Positions 36,461-45,842 are shown, counted from the stretch's first letter. The stretch is 64,000 nt of DNA from Flavobacterium erciyesense (GCF_018069925.1 NZ_JAGPXB010000004.1:186001-250000), one strand, 5' to 3'. Notes: generated by a model from the sequence alone, not told the origin. Program-made: numbers and translations.

Positions 36461-37143
36461 ATCTCGACGAGCCTGTCCTGAGCGTAGTCGAAGGACTCAA
36501 TTTGACATAAATAAGACTCGCTGTCACGTCGAGAGCAGTCGAGACGCTTTAATCTTAGACAAAATAGAGATACCAATCTCGATGAGCCTGTCCTGAGCGT
36601 AGTCGAAGGACTCGATGTGACCTAAATTACACTGTCACGTCGAGCGCAGTCGAGACGCTTTAACATGCCAAATAAACAAAACGATCAATCTCGACTGCGC
36701 TCGATTTGACAAATTCAATACTCGCTGTCACGTCGAGCGCAGTCGAGACGCTTTAATATGCAAAAAACATGACCTTTAAATATACATAAGCTAGCCAACC
36801 ATTAATCTCGACTGCGTTCGATTTGACATAATTAACACTCGCTGTCACGTCGAGCGCAGTCGAGACGCTTTAAGACAAAAATAAACAAACCTGTGAATCT
36901 CGACTGCGCTCGATTTGACAAAAGTAACCTTCCATTAACTTCCAGGAAGGACTCGATTCAACAATTACAATACTCGCTGTCATGTCGAGCGCAGTCGAGA
37001 CGCTTTAATCCAAAAACTAACAATCTTGTCAATCTCGACTGCGCTCGATTTGACAACTCGATGAGCCTGTCCTTAGCGCAGACGAAGGACTCGATTTGAC
37101 ATAATTAACACTCGCTGTCACGTCGTGCGCAGTCGAGACGCTC
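36461..37143. repeat. Irregular array of six palindromic CTCGACTGCGCTCGA elements
   Basis: Six right arms of the form TGTCACGTCGAGCGCAGTCG AGACGCTTTAA start at 36522, 36633, 36726, 36843, 36978 and 37116. Each is preceded by a matching left arm (ATCTCGACTGCGCTCGATTT-GACA) or by a variant reading CGAGCCTGTCCTGAGCGTAG. The arms can form stems of about 20 bp. Spacings are 111, 93, 117, 135 and 138 bases, all multiples of three, yet stop codons interrupt every extended frame I followed. The array fills the space between the SGNH gene and the GIY-YIG gene. Confidence 0.88.
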
Positions 37144-37150
37144 AAAGTTA

Positions 37151-37483
37151 CTATTTCTCCGCATCTTCGATATCTGATTTATATTGATGGTGTGTAGCAT
37201 TTCTGCATTCTGATAAATTTTGTAAATGATCATAATTACCTTCAATCAATGCTTGTTTTTTTGATCGACTCCATTTTTTTATTTTTTTCTCGAATTCAAT
37301 AGCTTGGTTTGAATCTGTGAATTCTTGATAAAAAACCAAAACAACAGGTCTTCTACTATGTGTATAAGCTTGCGGATATTTTCCAGCATTGTGTTCCATA
37401 ACTCTCCTTTCAATATCAGATGTTACACCGACATAAAGCGAATTATCATTACATCGAAGAATGTATACATAGTAAAATTTCAT
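37151..37483 (-). CDS. GIY-YIG nuclease superfamily protein
   Basis: A single-domain GIY-YIG protein of 110 residues. YVYILRC (5-11) and LYVGVT (16-21) form the GIY-YIG strand pair, with Arg27 in the SDIERRVMEH helix and Glu63/Glu65 in AIEFEKKIKKW as candidate catalytic residues. The tail after residue 88 is hydrophilic and unstructured. Standalone proteins of this type are abundant in Flavobacteria and their biological role is unclear. The gene lies exactly between two arrays of the same palindromic repeat, and its stop codon is 8 bases from one of them. Confidence 0.9.
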   Translation of the reverse strand: MKFYYVYILRCNDNSLYVGVTSDIERRVMEHNAGKYPQAYTHSRRPVVLVFYQEFTDSNQAIEFEKKIKKWSRSKKQALIEGNYDHLQNLSECRNATHHQYKSDIEDAEK

Positions 37484-37530
37484 ATCCTTGACTTTTAATT
37501 TAACAAATATAGATTAGATTACAATAAGTC

Positions 37531-38680
37531 AATCTCGACTAGCCTGTCGTGAGCGTAGTCGAAGGGCTTGATGTAACAAAAGGCACTCTCACTGTCACGT
37601 CGAGCGCAGTCGAGACGCTTTAATCTTCAAATAATAGACTTTTCAATCTAAAGAAGGCTGCTTTGAACCGATCTCGACTGCGCTCGATCTGACAACTAGA
37701 TGCAGCAAATACTATCCTTTCTGTCACGTCGAGCGCAATCAAGACGCTTTAATCTTCAAATAATAGACTTTTCAATCTCTAGAAGGCTGCTTTGAACCAA
37801 TCTCGACTGCGCTCGATCTGACAACTCGATGCAACAAATACTATCCTTTCTGTCACGTCGAGCGCAGTCGAGACGCTTTAATCTGAAAATAACAGACTTT
37901 TCAATCTAAAGAAGGCTGCTTTGAACGGATCTCGACTGCGCTCGATCTGACAACTCGATGCAGCAAATACTATCCTTTCTGTCACGTCGAGCGCAATCAA
38001 GACGCTTTAATCTTCAAATAATAGACTTTTCAATCTCTAGAAGGCTGATTTGAACCGATCTCGACTGCGCTCGATCTGACAACTCGATGCAGCAAATACT
38101 ATCCTTTCTGTCACGTCGAGCACAGTCGAGACGCTTTAATCTTCAAATAATAGACTTTTCAATCTCTAGAAGGCTGCTTTGAACCGATCTCGACTGCGCT
38201 CGATCTGACAACTCGATGCAGCAAATACTATCCTTTCTGTCACGTCGAGCGCAGTCGAGACGCTTTGATCTGCAAATAACAGACTTTTCAATCTCTAGAA
38301 GGCTGCTTTGAACCAATCTCGACTGCGCTCGATCTGACAACTCGATGCAGCAAATACTATCCTTTCTGTCACGTCGAGCGCAGTCGAGACGCTTTGATCT
38401 GCAAATAACAGACTTTTCAATCTCTAGAAGGCTGATTTGAACCGATCTCGACTGCGCTCGATCTGACAACTCGATGCAGCAAGTACTATCCTTTCTGTCA
38501 CGTCGAGCGCAGTCGAGACGCTTTGATCTGTAAATAACAAACTTTTCAATCTAAAGAAAGCTGCTTTGAACCGATCTCGAAGAACCTGTCCTGAGCGCAG
38601 ACGAAGGACTCGATTTGACAATTCAATAAGCCTGTCGTGAGCTTGGTTAAAGAACTCGATGTGACAAGAAGACTACACTC
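37531..38680. repeat. 129-bp tandem array, eight copies, same palindromic element
   Basis: The phrase TGTCACGTCGAG recurs at 37593, 37722, 37851, 37980, 38109, 38238, 38367 and 38496, exactly 129 bases apart with no indel. Each unit holds a left arm TCTCGACTGCGCTCGATCT-GACA, a spacer with ACTCGATGCAGCAAATACTA, the right arm, and a linker with AGACTTTTCAATCT. Copies 2 and 4 share a GCGCAATCAAGACG variant and copies 1 and 3 share CTAAAGAAGG, so part of the array arose as a 258-bp dimer. Degenerate copies flank it at 37531-37592 and 38570-38680. Because 129 is divisible by three, long spurious open frames result. Confidence 0.93.
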
Positions 38681-38715
38681 AGTTTGACAATTAGAAAACA
38701 AAGAGTAAACAACTC

Positions 38716-40149
38716 TTAAAACTGAAAATAGATAAACTCTTTATAATCCGAATAGGTCCCTAAAGCAATAATGGCGAGCAAGCAAGCCGCTAGTTTGAGC
38801 CAAGATTGCTTACCAGAAATAGGTTCTACTTTAGTACGACTGTACCATTCTACGATTACAAAAACACCTACCAAAAGCAAAATTTCGTAGTTGTATCGTT
38901 CGTTTTCTAGATATTGCGAAGCAAAAGTACCTTCCGTAAAAAGGCGAACGATGTAGCTTACTGCTGCCTCAATACTTGGTGCTCTGAAAAAAATCCAAGC
39001 CAAGCAACTTAAGGCAAATGTGAGTAGCATTTGAAAAAAAACGCTAACCGATTGCCATTCCCACGGTAGAGCGACAGTACCCATATTCGATCTGTTGCGG
39101 TTCAAAAGCAATAAGGGCAAAAAATAAACCGCATTGATTGCACCCCAAGCAATAAATGTCCAATTGGCACCGTGCCAAAATCCACTGATTAGAAAAATAA
39201 TAAAGGTATTTCGAACTTTCATGCCCATGCCTCCACTACTACCTCCCAGCGGAATATAGACATAATCTCGAAACCAAGATGATAACGAAATATGCCACCT
39301 GCGCCAAAATTCGGCTATATCTCTTGAAAAATAGGGATAGTTAAAATTTCGAAGTAAGTCGATTCCAAATAACTTTGACATTCCTAAAGCCATATCTGAG
39401 TATCCTGAAAAATCACCATAAATTTGGAAAGCAAAATAAACAGCACCTAAAATTAGTGACAATGAATTCATGTTCTCATGATGATCAAAAATAGCATTAG
39501 CATAAGTAGCGCAGGTATCTGCTATGACTACTTTTTTTACCAAACCCCAAATGAACTGATACACTCCTTGCTTGGCTTTTTCAAAATCAAAATTGCGCTT
39601 TACCTTTACTTGAGGCAGTAAATGTGTGGCGCGCTCAATAGGTCCGGCCACAAGCAAAGGAAAGTAACTCACAAACAACGAATAATCGACAAAATTACGT
39701 TCAGCTTTAATTCGTTTTAAGTAAATATCAATCACATACGATAGCCCGTGAAAAGTATAAAAGGAAATTCCAACCGGGAGCACCACTTCTAACAACAAAG
39801 GACTGCTTTGTATGCCCCAACCATTTAACAAACTGGCAAAAGAACTGGCAAAAAAATTATAATATTTGAAAACTCCGAGAAAACCCAAATTGACTCCCAC
39901 ACTCAACCAAAACCAAAACTTTCTAGCCGACTCTTTTTTAGCTTTTTCAATTTGAATACCGGTATAATAATCTAAAAAAGTAGAGAAAACCAACAGAAAT
40001 AAAAATCGCCAATCCCAACAAGAATAAAAATAATAGCTTGCTATAATAAGTAAAGTGTTTTGAGTGGTTTTATTTTTATGGAAAACAAACCAATACAAAA
40101 CAAAAACAATAGGAAGAAAAATCGCAAAGGACAAGGAATTAAAAAACAT
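38716..40149 (-). CDS. MBOAT-family O-acyltransferase (AlgI-like)
   Basis: A polytopic membrane O-acyltransferase of 477 residues. Hallmarks are YYFYSCWDWRFL at about 39-50, FWRRWHISLSSWFRDYVYIP at 281-300, and GFWHGANW with the catalytic His326; His286 also lies in the conserved block. MBOAT proteins pass acetyl groups across the membrane to modify exported polysaccharides, usually with an SGNH partner. A candidate partner is at 35523-36398. It is preceded by a GT4 gene about 30 bases upstream in transcription order. Confidence 0.92.
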   Translation of the reverse strand: MFFNSLSFAIFLPIVFVLYWFVFHKNKTTQNTLLIIASYYFYSCWDWRFLFLLVFSTFLDYYTGIQIEKAKKESARKFWFWLSVGVNLGFLGVFKYYNFFASSFASLLNGWGIQSSPLLLEVVLPVGISFYTFHGLSYVIDIYLKRIKAERNFVDYSLFVSYFPLLVAGPIERATHLLPQVKVKRNFDFEKAKQGVYQFIWGLVKKVVIADTCATYANAIFDHHENMNSLSLILGAVYFAFQIYGDFSGYSDMALGMSKLFGIDLLRNFNYPYFSRDIAEFWRRWHISLSSWFRDYVYIPLGGSSGGMGMKVRNTFIIFLISGFWHGANWTFIAWGAINAVYFLPLLLLNRNRSNMGTVALPWEWQSVSVFFQMLLTFALSCLAWIFFRAPSIEAAVSYIVRLFTEGTFASQYLENERYNYEILLLVGVFVIVEWYSRTKVEPISGKQSWLKLAACLLAIIALGTYSDYKEFIYFQF

Positions 40150-40179
40150 ATGTATTGAAACAGATTTGACAATGTAAAA

Positions 40180-41271
40180 TTAAGATTTATTCGGTAGTAC
40201 CAAAGCCAAATGATTTGTAACCATACTATGCAATGAAAATGAATCCTCTACCAGCGTTCTGGTATTCGTTTCAATTCGTAGATGGCCCAAATAAATCGCT
40301 TCTAGAATATCCTTGAGAGCAACTATATCTTTCGCTTTAAAGATATAGCCGTTTTCACCATCGACTAATACTTCTTCATTTCCCCCAACATTAGTTGTTA
40401 TAACTGGAACATTAGCCGCTAAACTCTCTAAAATTGACAAACTGAAACACTCCATGTGGGTGGGTTGCAGCATATAATCATAATTCGAAAACAAGGCTTT
40501 CAGGTTGGGACTGCTGCCCATAAAAGTAAAACAAGACTCTACATCATGCTGTTTCATCTTTTCAACCAATATACTTTTGTAAGGCCCATCCCCGTAAAGA
40601 TCAATTGTAATGGTATTCTTTATTTCGGCAGGCAGCAGTGCGACAGCAGCTATTAAATCCTGAATCCCTTTGGATTCCCGCAAATGCGATGCTGTCAAAA
40701 AGCGGGGATGTAACATACTCCGATTCTTTCGTTCCAAAATACCCTCCAATACAACCCCGTTATAAATTGTCAACGTTTTCTTTTTTAGATGAGAACCAAA
40801 ATCACATATAATTTCATTTACAGTATAATCAGAAACACCCACAAAAACAGTAATATATCTAGAAAACAAAAGGCCTTTGATTCTTTTCTCGATTCTCTTT
40901 TTTAAAGGATAGCCATGAATTGGTCTTGGATTGTGGTCTACTGCAATTATTTTAGCAGCGCTGAACTGCTTTATTTTATAAAAAAAAGGAGTGCATAATT
41001 CGATAAAATGGGTGATAATATGCGTATACACGATTGCATTGGTCTTACAAAAACTAAGAAAATAATTTTCGATCGATTGATATCCACTTTCAAAAACGGT
41101 TAAAGTGGCATATTTCCCATGATCCGATTGATTCGGAAAAAACCAATGAACCTGAATGCCATTGGCGACACATTTGCTGTCAAATTGCCAAAAAAAGTAA
41201 TCCATTCCGCCTACTCTTTCAGGTAACAGTTCATAATTACAGAGTACCGCAATTGTTTTAGGTTCTGTCAT
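40180..41271 (-). CDS. GT4-family glycosyltransferase
   Basis: A GT-B enzyme of 363 residues. IAVLCNYELLPERVGGMDYF forms the N-terminal acceptor loop. TIYNGVVLEGI, FLTASHLRESKGIQDLI and IDLYGDGPY belong to the donor domain, and the E-x7-E site is in HMECFSLSILESLAANVPVI. I start it at the ATG at 41271, which overlaps the end of the upstream gene by 14 bases; the frame also opens at a TTG at 41295. Confidence 0.9.
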   Translation of the reverse strand: MTEPKTIAVLCNYELLPERVGGMDYFFWQFDSKCVANGIQVHWFFPNQSDHGKYATLTVFESGYQSIENYFLSFCKTNAIVYTHIITHFIELCTPFFYKIKQFSAAKIIAVDHNPRPIHGYPLKKRIEKRIKGLLFSRYITVFVGVSDYTVNEIICDFGSHLKKKTLTIYNGVVLEGILERKNRSMLHPRFLTASHLRESKGIQDLIAAVALLPAEIKNTITIDLYGDGPYKSILVEKMKQHDVESCFTFMGSSPNLKALFSNYDYMLQPTHMECFSLSILESLAANVPVITTNVGGNEEVLVDGENGYIFKAKDIVALKDILEAIYLGHLRIETNTRTLVEDSFSLHSMVTNHLALVLPNKS

Positions 41272-42661
41272 TCCATTCTGATAAAGTAGCGGCAATTCGC
41301 TTACTAGTTCCTACTAAATCCTCACTTATTTGCAATTCAATCAAGGCCTTTCTTTCTTTAGTTCTTGCAGAAGGATGGGCTAAAGCCTCCTGGATTTGGT
41401 CAATTAACTCTGTCGGGTTTTGGGCAATGGTCACGGATTGGCTGTCAACTACTTTTTTGAAATGATCATATCCTAAAAACCGTTGATCATCATACAAACC
41501 GTTTTCAGGATTTCCAAAAACAGTATTAATTACCGGTTTGTCAAATAACATAAAATCTAGACTCATCGTAGAACACATATTAACATTCAAATCAACATAT
41601 TCCAACAAAGAACGTAAATCCCTGATATCCTCTTCACTAGGAATGCGTTGCGACCAGCTTTCCGCATGATTTTCCCTTGTCAAAATCCATTTGGGGGTAT
41701 TCCAGATAATTTCAGGAAAATCTTTTTGTATAGCAGCAAATCGTTCTGGACCTTCTGCTGGAGAAGTCCGCACCAAAAACTGACAGGGGAATCCCATTTT
41801 ATTTTCTCGTATGGCATTGGCAATAGTCCGAATTACAACGGGGTCATTGGCTCCGATACTGGCATCAGCACAACTGAAACAAATTATTTTTTGATTACCT
41901 TCTAAGGCAAACTTAGTATAAAAATCCTGTTTTTCGGTTTTGTATTTGTCCATAACATAGGGCTCAAATTGAGGGGTACCAACCACCCTTACCTGTTCCT
42001 CTTTTACATTAGGATAAAAATACAACAACTCCTTTTTCATCAAATCACTCCAAACCAAAAAATAATCAAAAGTCCCTAACATCCTTCCTTTGGAAGCCAA
42101 ATTATCCCAACTGAAAATAAAACTGCTGACCGGTATTTTAGATTCAATAGCCGCATATAAAAACGGGGCTAAATATGGGGGCCTTTGATGGGTAAAAAAA
42201 ATATGGGTCGGTTGATCATCTCGCAATATTTGAATATAGCCTTTCGTAATTTTATGTTTAGCAAAAGACAAAAACTGTAGCTTTTCCGCAAACAAAATAC
42301 TGGCAGAAGAGTGAACGGTTTGGGTAAAAAAATAAATGAGTTTGACTAAAAGAGATCGGGCAGAGTTGGTTTTGGGATACCCGGAATGCAAGTTGTCTCT
42401 CATCCCATAAAAAGACTTAAATTGGTATAGATGGGCCAGCTCTTTCCATTTCCTGAAGAACCAGGTCCATTTGCCTTCTACAAAAACATCCAATTCCTTT
42501 ATAGTAACCCCCGATGGCAAAACAGCAGGATAAGCACTAATAGGCAAGCCCGAATAGATAATAATACTATCAAATTGGAGTCTGGCTTCTGCTAAGAAAT
42601 CACTCATAACAAAATTCCGGAATCCAACACCATCAGTGATTACTATGCCTATTTTTTTCAT
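41258..42661 (-). CDS. Putative GT-B glycosyltransferase, CDP-glycerol/UDP-GT-like
   Basis: A 467-residue protein with a GT-B appearance but no family I can name firmly. Seen are IFFTHQRPPYLAPFLYAAIE, SFIFSWDNLASKGRML (a SWDNL motif of such enzymes), VVGTPQFEPY, and a C-terminal LEYVDLNVNMCSTMSLDFML with the catalytic-domain pattern NMCST-SLD. Comparable features occur in teichoic-acid and capsule glycosyltransferases. Because it lies just downstream of the fucosyltransferase and sialic-acid genes and nothing else is assigned, it is one candidate for the missing sialyltransferase; this is speculation. Confidence 0.65.
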   Translation of the reverse strand: MKKIGIVITDGVGFRNFVMSDFLAEARLQFDSIIIYSGLPISAYPAVLPSGVTIKELDVFVEGKWTWFFRKWKELAHLYQFKSFYGMRDNLHSGYPKTNSARSLLVKLIYFFTQTVHSSASILFAEKLQFLSFAKHKITKGYIQILRDDQPTHIFFTHQRPPYLAPFLYAAIESKIPVSSFIFSWDNLASKGRMLGTFDYFLVWSDLMKKELLYFYPNVKEEQVRVVGTPQFEPYVMDKYKTEKQDFYTKFALEGNQKIICFSCADASIGANDPVVIRTIANAIRENKMGFPCQFLVRTSPAEGPERFAAIQKDFPEIIWNTPKWILTRENHAESWSQRIPSEEDIRDLRSLLEYVDLNVNMCSTMSLDFMLFDKPVINTVFGNPENGLYDDQRFLGYDHFKKVVDSQSVTIAQNPTELIDQIQEALAHPSARTKERKALIELQISEDLVGTSKRIAATLSEWNDRT

Positions 42662-42741
42662 TATATATTACTGAATTGTTTTAATTACTAATATTTAATT
42701 TAAATTTAATAACTAAAAATATTTTTTGTGTGTTTGTTAAT

Positions 42742-43665
42742 TTAAGGATCTATTAGTGTACTTTGTGACACACTATAGCAATTATTCAATTTGAAATATT
42801 CTATTAGCCTATATAAATTTGACCTGTGACTCCCTATAAAAAAACGACAATTTCTTGCAATTTCAATTTCCGTTAGTAAACTAATCATCTCATTTTTCCT
42901 ACTAGAGATTGAGAGCTCATTAAAATCTGATTGTATATGTCCATTCCTCTCTGAATCAGCTATTGTAAAAATAGTATAATTAGGTAATTTTTCTTTAATT
43001 TCTAAAAAAGTACCAAAATCATCACTCATTAAAAAAATTGTATTTGTTGATGTATTTAAATTTAACATAACATCAATATAGTCTTGAACAGTATACAAAA
43101 TGTCTTCCCCACTAGAAATTTTATCACCTCGTCTTATATGCATTACAATATAATCATTCCCAATAATTTTCGTTTTTTTAAAACTATCAAAATTTTCTAA
43201 TCTTAATTGCCATATCTTAATCAAAATTTTATTTATTGAAATTTTAAAAGGATTCATATTAGACACTATTTCTTCAACAGTAAATCTTCTTAAATCACTA
43301 AAAGTTTCAAAACTTGTAATAATATATCTACCCTTTATAAGGCAAATAACAATTTTGAAAATTTTTTGTTTAATTGGTAGTGAACTACTATCCCAATTGA
43401 AATGTAGATTAGTATAATTTTTACCTATTGAACTTATAAACAATTTTAATAACCTTATTCTAAATGACACACTAAAATTATCAATTTTTAAAGAATAAAA
43501 ATAATCATTCCATCCATTTTTAAATTTAAAATTCCATATTGACGATTCTAAAATAAATTCATATTTTTTCTTATTTGAATAGTTAATGGCATAAAGAAGA
43601 TTATTTATTTCGGAACCAAATCCTCTGTCCGTTAATATATAAAGATATTTTATTTTTGGTTTCAT
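42742..43665 (-). CDS. GT23/NodZ-like fucosyltransferase
   Basis: A 307-residue protein whose key motif VMHIRRGDK (174-182) is the arginine-rich GDP-fucose site of alpha-1,6 and alpha-1,2 fucosyltransferases. The C-terminal CRFFIGSHRSNLYRLIEYF (about 273-291) is the second shared motif of the GT23/NodZ group. It begins with a GFGSEINNLLYAI segment similar to their N-terminus. Base composition is more AT-rich than neighbouring genes. Coupled to the GT10-like gene by an ATGA overlap. GDP-fucose as donor is inferred from the motif. Confidence 0.72.
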   Translation of the reverse strand: MKPKIKYLYILTDRGFGSEINNLLYAINYSNKKKYEFILESSIWNFKFKNGWNDYFYSLKIDNFSVSFRIRLLKLFISSIGKNYTNLHFNWDSSSLPIKQKIFKIVICLIKGRYIITSFETFSDLRRFTVEEIVSNMNPFKISINKILIKIWQLRLENFDSFKKTKIIGNDYIVMHIRRGDKISSGEDILYTVQDYIDVMLNLNTSTNTIFLMSDDFGTFLEIKEKLPNYTIFTIADSERNGHIQSDFNELSISSRKNEMISLLTEIEIARNCRFFIGSHRSNLYRLIEYFKLNNCYSVSQSTLIDP

Positions 43666-44639
43666 TTGAATATATTTCTAAATCTATTGATCATTTTTTG
43701 GGATTGTTTTTCAATTCCCACACTAATAGGATAATTGTCAAAATAATCATTACCCCCTCTAAAATAAACTTCTTCTTTTTGTAAAAATGAATGTGCTCCT
43801 TTTTGTAATTCTAAAGTTTCTATATGATGAGATAAAAAAGGAAATAATTGATATTCATTTAAAATCAATTCTCTTGCTTTTACAATAGCATCCAAATTTT
43901 CTTCCCATTTTGTGGAGGTTGCTATTTCTTTCAAAAATAACTTAATGTGTTTATCCTTGGGGTCAATTTGGATGAAAGAATCTTTAGGAAAAAAATCTTC
44001 TATTGCATTACATCCAAAATACAATGGCATCGTATAACTCAAAAAACAATCTACAATTTTCTCTGTCCAATAGTAATCACTTTCAAAATTTTCATAAGCA
44101 ATAGCATATTTAGAGGTGCTTAAAACATCCCATTTATCAGCAACTGGACATATACCCCTGCCATAAAGTCGAACAAACGAAAGAGGTTTAATGTTTTCCA
44201 AAAAATCCATTCGCATAGTATGCCCCTTAGAAGATCTTTGATTACTGGTAATCCAAACTATAGTATTTTCTTTAGTCAGACTTTCCACTTTTAAACGATT
44301 CAAAAAATCAAAATCTTTGTCAATATGCCAAGGCAAGGCACCATGAGAAAGAATATTATTCTTTTTGATATCCAATTGATTAAATATCAGTTTTACATTT
44401 TTATTGGCATACTGTCTGTATTTAGAAACTTCATTAGGCGGTTCTAAACAAACATGTAAAATATTATTTTTATTCACTTTGATAGAAAAATCATCTTTAG
44501 GATACTCTAAAATAATTAAATAATCACAGGTATCAATTGTATCTTCTGTAAAAGTAAATCTACCCCATTGCATTGAATGATTGGGAGTTTGCCTTTTTAA
44601 ATCCGGATAGTTGAAATAACGCTCTATTTTTATTAGCAT
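43662..44639 (-). CDS. GT10-like fucosyltransferase
   Basis: A 325-residue protein with the GT10 alpha-1,3/1,4-fucosyltransferase signature. SKYAIAYENFESDYYWTEKI at about 177-196 is followed by MPLYFGCNAIEDFFP, matching the ENS-x3-DY-x-TEK and VPxxxG pattern of that family, where the acidic and basic residues bind GDP-fucose. HVCLEPPNEV near 62 is the acceptor-domain element. I start it at the ATG at 44639, just after the neuC stop; the frame stays open 32 codons further into neuC. With the GT23-like neighbour it forms a fucosyltransferase pair. Confidence 0.8.
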   Translation of the reverse strand: MLIKIERYFNYPDLKRQTPNHSMQWGRFTFTEDTIDTCDYLIILEYPKDDFSIKVNKNNILHVCLEPPNEVSKYRQYANKNVKLIFNQLDIKKNNILSHGALPWHIDKDFDFLNRLKVESLTKENTIVWITSNQRSSKGHTMRMDFLENIKPLSFVRLYGRGICPVADKWDVLSTSKYAIAYENFESDYYWTEKIVDCFLSYTMPLYFGCNAIEDFFPKDSFIQIDPKDKHIKLFLKEIATSTKWEENLDAIVKARELILNEYQLFPFLSHHIETLELQKGAHSFLQKEEVYFRGGNDYFDNYPISVGIEKQSQKMINRFRNIFK

Positions 44640-44640
44640 T

Positions 44641-45765
44641 TTATATATCTCTAAATTGTTTTTGATGATTAATGCTCCAAATAGCCTCTTTATCAATAGA
44701 TTCCAGAAAAAGTTGCGTACTGTTTCCTTGACCAAAATCAGTATCCGAAGCAGCTACTTTATGCGTATCTATTAGTGCTAATGCTGCTACAATACTCTTT
44801 GCTTCATAATCTACATTGATAATAGCGGCATGAACAGCTCTGTTTTGTTGTCGTGTTCCAATATTAATAATAGGAATCCCATAATAAGGGGCTTCCCGAA
44901 TTCCGGCACTACTGTTCCCTATGATGTATTGTGCGTTTTTGAGCAAAGTCAGAAAATATTCAAATCGCAAAGAAGGAAATATTCGAAAACGGGCATTATT
45001 CTCTAATTTTTTATAGGCTTCCAAAATAGCGTTAGTTCCCAAATCATTATTAGGAAAAACAACAACATAATTATGAGTATCTTCCAGCAAAGCAGCTACA
45101 AAATGATCCGCATGATGCTGCATTTCGGCAGCTTCTGTGGTAACGGGATGAAACATGGCAATGGCATACGTATCAAAAGGAATCTGATAATAGGATTGTA
45201 CAACGCTCAAATTCGGTAACGCATCCGAAAACATAACATCAATATCAGGAGAACCAATGGTAAATATAGAAGACATCTTTTCTCCCATTTGAATCAACCT
45301 TTTGGCCGCATCAGCATTTGAAACAAAATGGATATGACTTAATTTACTGACACTATGTCGAATTAACTCATCTACCGTACCGGATAATTCTCCTCCCTCA
45401 ATATGCGCCACTAAAATATTATTGAGCGAGCCTACTATGGCACCGGCAAGTGTTTCTACTCGATCCCCATGAACTATAATCATATCAGGAGGAACGGTTT
45501 TGATAAAAGCAGATAGCCCTTCAATGGTTTTGGCCAGGGTCAAATCCATCGTAGTTTCATGAGTATGATTGATAAAAGTATGAATATTTTTGAAGCCACA
45601 ACGTTCAATCTCTAATACCGTATAGCCATATTGCTCCAACATATGCATTCCGGTAACAAAAACAAAAACTTCAAATCCTTCTTGTTGTTCAAGAATTGAA
45701 ATCAATGATTTTATTTTTCCAAAATCAGCTCGGGTTCCTGTTAGGAAAAGGACTTTTTTTTTCAT
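44641..45765 (-). CDS. neuC: UDP-GlcNAc 2-epimerase, hydrolysing (NeuC type)
   Basis: It converts UDP-GlcNAc (or UDP-diNAc-bacillosamine in the legionaminic pathway) to free ManNAc-type sugar plus UDP, giving the substrate of NeuB. GTRADFGKIKSL at 10-21 is the hydrolysing-epimerase start, VHGDRVETLAGA near 110 and NSSAGIREAPYYGIPIINIG near 290 complete the active site. The 374-residue length matches NeuC. It follows neuB in the order neuA-neuB-neuC, with a repeat element in the 150-base gap to neuB. Confidence 0.9.
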   Translation of the reverse strand: MKKKVLFLTGTRADFGKIKSLISILEQQEGFEVFVFVTGMHMLEQYGYTVLEIERCGFKNIHTFINHTHETTMDLTLAKTIEGLSAFIKTVPPDMIIVHGDRVETLAGAIVGSLNNILVAHIEGGELSGTVDELIRHSVSKLSHIHFVSNADAAKRLIQMGEKMSSIFTIGSPDIDVMFSDALPNLSVVQSYYQIPFDTYAIAMFHPVTTEAAEMQHHADHFVAALLEDTHNYVVVFPNNDLGTNAILEAYKKLENNARFRIFPSLRFEYFLTLLKNAQYIIGNSSAGIREAPYYGIPIINIGTRQQNRAVHAAIINVDYEAKSIVAALALIDTHKVAASDTDFGQGNSTQLFLESIDKEAIWSINHQKQFRDI

Positions 45766-45775
45766 TATTTATCAG

Positions 45776-45842
45776 TCATGTCTAGCGCACTCGAGACACT
45801 TTTGTATAGTAAAGGCCTCTCGACTGCGCTCGAGGAGACAAC
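45776..45842. repeat. Single palindromic element between neuB and neuC
   Basis: GTCATGTCTAGCGCACTCGAGA and TCTCGACTGCGCTCGAGGAG-ACA face each other about 20 bases apart. It is a degenerate copy of the element in the 36-38 kb arrays, capable of forming a stem of about 18 bp with mismatches. It lies 10 bases upstream of neuC. Confidence 0.8.

Noticed and set aside
36893..37099. Plus-strand open frame of 68 codons
   Set aside because: It lies inside the first palindromic array and is translated repeat sequence (NLDCARFD...).
38143..38469. Long minus-strand open frame with a 43-residue internal repeat
   Set aside because: It is produced by the 129-bp tandem array (129 = 3 x 43) and contains only translated palindromic repeat; no start context or domain, and it has no independent conservation to suggest a protein.
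36461..38680. CRISPR array
   Set aside because: The units are 93-138 or 129 bases with the whole unit repeated, there are no unique spacers of uniform size, and no cas gene is present in the window.
44640..44735. Extension of the GT10-like protein into neuC
   Set aside because: These 32 codons overlap neuC, which is itself clearly coding there; the ATG at 44639 gives a normal start.
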